From Miscanthus floridulus (lineage: Eukaryota > Streptophyta > Magnoliopsida > Poales > Poaceae), in assembly GCF_019320115.1 (NCBI RefSeq), contig NC_089581.1:65391310-65455309 (forward strand): DNA of 64,000 bases, in the 5' to 3' direction. The notes under the pieces are model-generated. The model did not search any database and was not told the DNA's origin. It saw nothing but the letters and a program-made list of their open reading frames with translations. Position 1 is the first letter of the stretch. Each line of letters opens with the position of its first letter. Below, piece after piece: positions 58,862 through 64,000 of the stretch. The translations under genes and the position numbers were made by a program.

Positions 58862-59971
58862 TGATTTTAATATTTGAGTCCTCAAATTTGTACCATGGCA
58901 TCATCCAGGTCCCCAACTTTGATACTTGGGTAAAATTTTTAGGTTAAGGAGTTGTGTATAAATATTTCTCAAAAGACATTGAACAACAATTTACATGTGT
59001 AAGTTACGTTCTTCGCAAATTTAGATGCATAAGTGGTTCCTGAATTTGTTAAGGGATACCATTCAGGTCCAGGAACTTTAAAAACACATTTTTATCCCTA
59101 AACTTGTTAAGTGGTGCACTGCACATCCCTAATTTATAAAATGATGCACCGTATGTCCATTTTTTACCATACCGACACTGTAGTGCACCACTTAAATGTT
59201 TAGGGACCTGAAAGTGTGTTTATCAAAGTTCGTAGACCTAAGTGGCATCCCACGACAACTCCAGGGGTCGCTCATGCATTTAACTCTTATATAAGAGTTG
59301 CACTAGAAATGCTATAGTGAGAAATTGTTATGAAAAATTAGGAACAAAAGTTGAGTTTCAAAGATCTTATAGGAAAATTGCCATGATAATTTGTATATAA
59401 ACTAATGCCAAAAATATATTGAAAATGTTTTGATTAGAAGTTATGGTCATGAATTATGACGTGCAAAATATTATACACAAAAGTTGTGACTATATAAATT
59501 TCTAAAATAGAAAATTGCAAAAACATTTTTTTTTAGAAAAAAAATTTGTGGGTTGTCTAATGGTTTGTTGATTAGAATCTAGTGAACGTACACTTATCAA
59601 TGAAATTTAATAGGATCAGATGTAAAAGTAACTTTTATTAAAATGACTTTTCAAATGAGGATCTAAAGAGTATAGTAGGATGCTATCCCCGTGCCCACGC
59701 ATGCGTAGGAACAGGCATCTCAAACATGTGACCGTAGCGGCAGCGTCACAAGAAGCTAGCGCATTGCGCTGCGCCTACGCACCAGCGGAAAATGCCAGAC
59801 CGAAAGAAAAACGGAGCCTACGGAATCAGACGCACCCACCCACCCATCACCACCCTCTCGTTCATTTTGCGCCATCTTCCTCGCCTTCTCCACAAGTCCA
59901 CCTCCCGACTCCACCAAAATCCCAAACCCTAGCGCCCCCGCCTCAGATCCCTCCACCTTCAGCTCATCAGC
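58862..59971 (+). repeat. Second copy of the WRC gene promoter and leader, no coding region
   Basis: Homologous to 8601-9652 in the same orientation. The last shared bases are 'cttcagctcatcagc' (59957-59971). In the left copy the ATG follows 12 bases later; here the sequence turns to unrelated AT-rich DNA ('aaatttatactcattgg'). The proximal leader is strongly conserved ('cccgactccaccaaaatccc', 'agcgcccccgcctcag'). A MITE of about 260 bp (59023-59282) is present only in this copy. Confidence 0.85.
59023..59282. mobile_element. MITE inserted in the duplicated promoter copy
   Basis: The left end AGATGCATAAGTGGTTCCTG and the right end, reversed, AAATGCATGAGCGACCCCTG form imperfect inverted repeats. 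The left copy near 8790 runs straight through at this point. The interior has 'ttaagtggtgcac' and 'gtgcaccacttaa'. The target duplication is unclear. Confidence 0.6.
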
Positions 59972-60506
59972 AAATTTATACTCATTGGATCATGTATAAC
60001 TAAGGTATAGACTTGATCTAACAAGTATCAAATTTTTACTATAGTTCAAGCATACAATAATAAACCTACTATAAAAATTTCACCATAATTGGACCGTAGA
60101 AACTGCAGCTATGAATTAATTATAGAAAAGCATAAATCTAAAGCTACAATAAAAAAATTGTACTAAAGCATACCATATTTTATGTTCACTGTGTAGATCT
60201 ACTCATGTAGAGTCCAAGAAAATTGGATTTTTTTCATTTTAGGATTTTTTCTGTGATTTACTATGATTTTTTAAAATACTCAGCCGAAATAAATAAAAAA
60301 TAAAAAGATAAAATCTCCTTTGAAAACCACTTATAACCGGTCAGGGAGGTAAAACGAACGGTTTTATAAGTTCATAGAGGTAGTTTACCCGGTTTTAAAG
60401 TTTAGAGAGTAAAAACAAACTTTTGCAAAAGTTGAGGGAGGTAACATGGACTACTCCATCAGGGTTGACTTGCTATGGACTGTCGACCTGGGTGGTGTCG
60501 TTTCTA
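59972..60506. other. AT-rich DNA downstream of the promoter copy
   Basis: No gene. The end (60330-60450) has 'gagggaggtaa' phrases like the ends of MULE-type MITEs, without a matching left end. Confidence 0.3.
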
Positions 60507-60511
60507 CTGCT

Positions 60512-62017
60512 TGTAAGGAAAATAGACACTAGGCCCATTTACTTTGGATTTTGGTGTTTGATGACCAACACAACTAAATTAGACTAATAAATTTGTAAGT
60601 AATTATTTTATAGTTCAATAGGGTGCAAGACGTGACTTGGACGAATGTGACATGATGATCCCACGATCAACATCATAAGCAAGACCCTAGAAGCACAAAA
60701 GAAGACCCAAGATATCAAGCAAAGTCCAAGCACGAAGATGGAAACCAAGCCGGTCGCAAGATCGCGAATAAACGAGCTCGGCAGAGGTGACCGGACGCGG
60801 CCCTTATAAGGACCGGACGCGTCCGATTAGTTGCTCGGCAATAGTAGGCGTCAGCAGCTATGACCGGACGCTGAGCGAAGTAGTGACCGGATGCACCGAT
60901 GACACTGTTCTTCGTCACGGCAATGTTTTTAGCGTGACCAGATGCACAAAGTATAGCGTCCGATCGAGTCTAGAGAGGTTCCAGAGCGGCGCTAGCGTGA
61001 CCGGACGCGTCTGATCGAGTGAGAGCGGACTTGACCCAGAGTCCAATCAACGCGCGCGCTCTAACGGTCGGAACGACCGGACGCGTCCGGTCAGAACGAC
61101 AACAGCGTTCGGTCAGTAGCAGAAAGCTAGGTTTCGCCCCCAACGGCTACTTTCTCGGTGGGGCTTATAAATAGCCCCCCCAACCGACCATTTGAGATGT
61201 GGAGAGCTGAGGAAATATACCAAGAGTGTTGATACACCATTTTAGGGATCTTCACTTACATAGTGCTTAGTGATTCATTAGGTGATTAGCGTAGGTGTTT
61301 TGCGAAGTGCTTAGGTTGATTAGACCACCGCTTATGCGCTTGCTCTAGGTTTAGGCCTAGTGTTTAGTGAGGTTTGCACACCTCTTATCACTCGGTGCTT
61401 GCGCGCATCATTATTGTACATCGGAGGGGCTTGTAGTCTTGCGAGATCACACCAACCGTGTTTGTGGTATGGCCGCCACCATGTACTGAAGTAAACAAGG
61501 CCCGCGGCGATTTGGCCGGAAGCTTGATAGTGAAAATGGCGGAGAGCGGTCCGGGAGAGGCTTGCCAGAAGGCACACCGGAGACCCACTTGCGCGTGGAG
61601 AAGGCCCGGGGCTATCCACGGAGTTACCCGACCGGGAGCTTGGCCCTTGCGAGGGGCTCCAACGAGGACTAGGGGAAAGCTTGCGCGCTTCTCGATATCT
61701 CGGTAAAAATACCGGAGTCGTCGACGAGAGTTTGCATATCTCTACCTTACTCTTTAGCATTCGCATTTATATTGCAATCTTGGTTTGTGCTTTACTTTGT
61801 TGACTTAGTGATAGCCTAGTTGATAGGTTTAGAACCTGGGTTGCATAACTTTTTTTTGTGGTAGAGATAGCAACACACTAGCAAAATCATAGTTGCATAT
61901 TTAGATAATTTATCTTTTGCATATGTTTTTGCTAAGGATAGAAAAAGATGACATAGTTTAAAGTTAGAGTTTTAAGTTGCCTAATTCACCCCTCTCTTAG
62001 ACGTCACAGTCTCTTAC
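60512..62017 (+). mobile_element. Solo LTR of a copia (Sirevirus-like) element
   Basis: It starts TGTAAGGAAAATAGAC and ends GTCTCTTAC, with the exact 5-bp duplication CTGCT at 60507-60511 and 62018-62022. The terminal A of the expected TTACA is missing. It carries GACCGGACGC / GTCCGGTC words (60785-61115), TATA box TTATAAATA (61165-61173) and 'ctaattcacccctct' near the end. No internal genes flank it, so it is a solo LTR from recombination. It is a different family from the nested Sirevirus but has the same design. Confidence 0.85.
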
Positions 62018-62140
62018 CTGCTAATCGAAATGGCACGTCATGCAAACGCATATCATTGATCCTCCCGTTCCGTACAAATGAATGATGAATGTGTACGAGG
62101 TACTACAGGAATGCTGCCCTCATAGTTCGAAACAAGCCTA

Positions 62141-62398
62141 CTGCCTCTATTCGGAATAAATATATTTCTAAAATTGTCTTAAGTCAAATTGTTTAAACTT
62201 TGGCTAATTTTTTAGAAAAAAACATTAAGATTTATGATATCTAACTAGTATCATTCGATGTACTATAAAATATATTTTTATAATATGCTCATTTTATGTC
62301 ATAAACGTTATTACTCTTTTTTATAAACTTAGTTAAAAACTTAAAAAGGTTTAACTGATACGGATTCTAGAAATTAATTTATTTAGGGATAGAGGGAG
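62141..62398. mobile_element. Stowaway-like MITE
   Basis: Ends CTGCCTCTATTCGGAATAAA and, reversed, CTCCCTCTATCCCTAAATAA, with TA on both sides (62139-62140, 62399-62400). 258 bp, AT-rich, non-coding. The ends fit the Stowaway/Tc1-mariner consensus CTCCCTCC. Confidence 0.85.
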
Positions 62399-62451
62399 TA
62401 GCTATGGAAGATGGTGCTGAAGAAATACTACATGCTGGTGGCTTAAAAATT

Positions 62452-63877
62452 GGGTTATTTTGATTTACGCCATTATAATTCTTCAACTTTAGAGATATGC
62501 CATTATAATTCACCTATTCTGAAACTTGCCATTACAATTCTTCTTCTACCTGATACTTGCCATTTCAACGTCTTTCGGGTGTCTGGGCCCACTGTCAGGC
62601 CGTATACGTGTACACATCTTCCGTATAGACCAAAACACCCCCAGCTGCTTCTCTCCCTCCACTCACTAACGTGTGGGCCCCACACATCAGATTCTCCTTC
62701 ACACACCGGCCACTCCTCCCTCAAGTCGACCGACGCCTCTCTCACACACACACACACCGGCCACTCCTCCCTCTCCCTCCAACCACATTGGTGCTCCTCC
62801 TTGCTCCCACACCATGGCGGTGCCCTTCCTCCCTCAAACCACGGTGGCACCCCTCCTCCCTTTCACTCCCACCAAGGCGGCGCGGCTTGACCACGGCAAT
62901 GAGCACGGCCCGTCTCGCCCGGCGGCGCGCGTGGGGGCGCGGATCCGGCCGCCACCTCCTCCCCCTGGTGGTAGATCTGGCCCCTCCTCCCCGGCGGTGG
63001 AACCGGCCGCCACCTCCTCCTCGGCGGTGGATCCGGCCCCCTCCTCCTCCCCGATAGTGGATCCGGCCCGCTCCACCTCCCCGGTGGCGGAACCGGCCCC
63101 AACCTCCTCCCCACCGGTGGATCCGGCCCCCACCTCGTCCCCGACGGTGGATCCGGCCCCCACCTCGTCCCCGGCGGTGGATCCGGCCCCCACCTCGTCC
63201 CCGGCGGTGGATCCGGCCCCCACCTCGTCCACGGCGGCGGATCCGGCCCCCACCTCGTCCCCGGCGGTGGATCCGGCCCCCACCTCGTCTCCGGCGGTGG
63301 ATCCGGCCCCCACCTCGTCCCCGGCGGTGGATCCGGCCCCCACCTCGTCCATGGCGGCGGATCTGGCCCCACCTCATCTCCGGCGGTGGATCCGGCCCCC
63401 ACCTCGTCTCCGGTGGTGGATCCGGCCCCCACCACGTCCCTAGCGGTGGATCCGGCCCCCACCTCGTCCCCGGCGGTGGATCCGGCCCCCACCTCCTTCC
63501 CGGCAATGGATCCGGCACCCTCCTCCCCGACGGCGAGCGGATCTGGTTGAGGAGGCGAGCGGCATGGATCCGGCGGCAGCAGATCCCAGCGGACGAGATC
63601 CGACGGCGTGGATGGGCTTGCGGGAGGTTGAAGGAGAATCTGACGTGTGGGGCCCACACGTCAGTGAGTGGAGGGAGAAGCAGCAGGGGGTGTTTTGGTC
63701 CATACGGAAGATGTGTACATGTATACGGCCTGACAGTGGGCCCAGACACCCGAAAGACGTAGAAAATGGCAAGAATCAGGTCGAAGAAGAATTGTAATGG
63801 CAAGTTTCAGAATAGGTGAATTGTAATGGCATATCTCCAAAGTTGAAGAATTATTATGACGTAGATCCAAATAACCC
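62452..63877. mobile_element. MULE-type element filled with a 30-bp minisatellite
   Basis: Long inverted repeats of about 250 bp (62452-62700 and 63630-63877) start GGGTTATTTTGATTTACG and, reversed, GGGTTATTTGGATCTACG. An exact 9-bp duplication TTAAAAATT flanks them (62443-62451, 63878-63886). There is no transposase. The inside is very GC-rich and mostly tandem repeat. Total length is 1426 bp. Long inverted ends with a 9-bp duplication define the Mutator superfamily. Confidence 0.92.
62950..63530. repeat. 30-bp GC-rich minisatellite within the MULE
   Basis: About 18 units of 'ccggcggtggatccggcccc' plus 'cacctcgtcc', in exact register from about 63110 to 63350 and degenerate outside. In one plus frame it encodes (SPAVDPAPTS)n (62673-63443). 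On minus it is open in several frames, including one of 353 codons (62742-63803). Because 30 is a multiple of three, long ORFs are expected by chance of repetition; coding is doubtful. Confidence 0.85.
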
Positions 63878-63886
63878 TTAAAAATT

Positions 63887-64000
63887 CATGCACATGAATG
63901 GAAGCATCAAAACGTTTTCGCTCGTGTTGCCCACACGCTGCTGCGTGTCATGAGCAGTCCCACACCAGGATCACAGGAAAAGGGGATGGCGGCGCGCGCT
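63887..64000. other. Right edge, nothing recognised
   Basis: Short unique sequence turning GC-rich at the window end ('atggcggcgcgcgct'), possibly the start of a gene beyond the window. Not supportable as a gene. Confidence 0.2.

Noticed and set aside
60330..60450. End of a large MULE-type MITE
   Set aside because: Only one end-like segment is visible; no partner inverted repeat.
62742..63803. 353-codon minus-strand ORF
   Set aside because: It is the reverse reading of a 30-bp tandem repeat; unit length divisible by three keeps many frames open. Low-complexity Arg/Gly/Pro product, no domain.
1..64000. CRISPR arrays, operons, rRNA or tRNA genes
   Set aside because: The window is plant nuclear DNA; repeats are transposon-derived and I saw no tRNA or rRNA signature.

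Overview
The window looks like nuclear DNA from a panicoid grass (sugarcane, sorghum, maize or Miscanthus type). The pointers are Sirevirus-type copia LTRs, grass-style CACTA elements with 'tttgtaggggcggct' subterminal repeats, Tourist and Stowaway MITEs, a GC-rich first exon and a plant WRC-domain gene. The species is inferred only. I see one intact host gene; nearly everything else is transposon, much of it nested.

Layout. 1-5628: decayed Ty3/gypsy element on the minus strand (gag, integrase, one LTR) with a broken open frame antisense to gag-pol. 5790-8600: an AAACGG-rich hAT-like patch split by a 2.3-kb PIF/Harbinger element with a broken transposase (6210-8538, TSD TAA). 8601-11258: promoter, leader and two exons of a WRC-domain protein gene, with a Tourist-like MITE just downstream. 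12735-26390: a 13.7-kb CACTA element (plus strand). 26391-28013: remnants, including a possible C2H2 finger fragment and a 658-bp foldback MITE. 28014-57002: a Pack-MULE (9-bp TSD TTATTTTAT) carrying B3 and P450 fragments. It is split by a second CACTA (29420-56477, minus strand, TSD TGG), which is itself split by a 13.3-kb Sirevirus-type copia element (34538-47834). 57012-60506: CACTA-end fragment, then a second copy of the WRC promoter and leader without the coding part. 60512-62017: solo copia LTR (TSD CTGCT). 62141-62398: Stowaway-like MITE. 62452-63877: second MULE (TSD TTAAAAATT) filled by a 30-bp GC-rich minisatellite.

The two CACTA copies share one architecture: a TnpD transposase pseudogene; an AT-rich multi-hairpin block; an internal repeat-plus-TATA unit; a captured NB-ARC (disease-resistance type) fragment on the opposite strand; a second gene ending in an Ulp1-like cysteine protease domain; and a 42-bp tandem repeat near the 3' end. 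They lie tail to tail about 3 kb apart and share at least two premature stops in TnpD. Both therefore probably descend from an already defective copy moved in trans. No transposon gene here looks intact; the WRC gene does.
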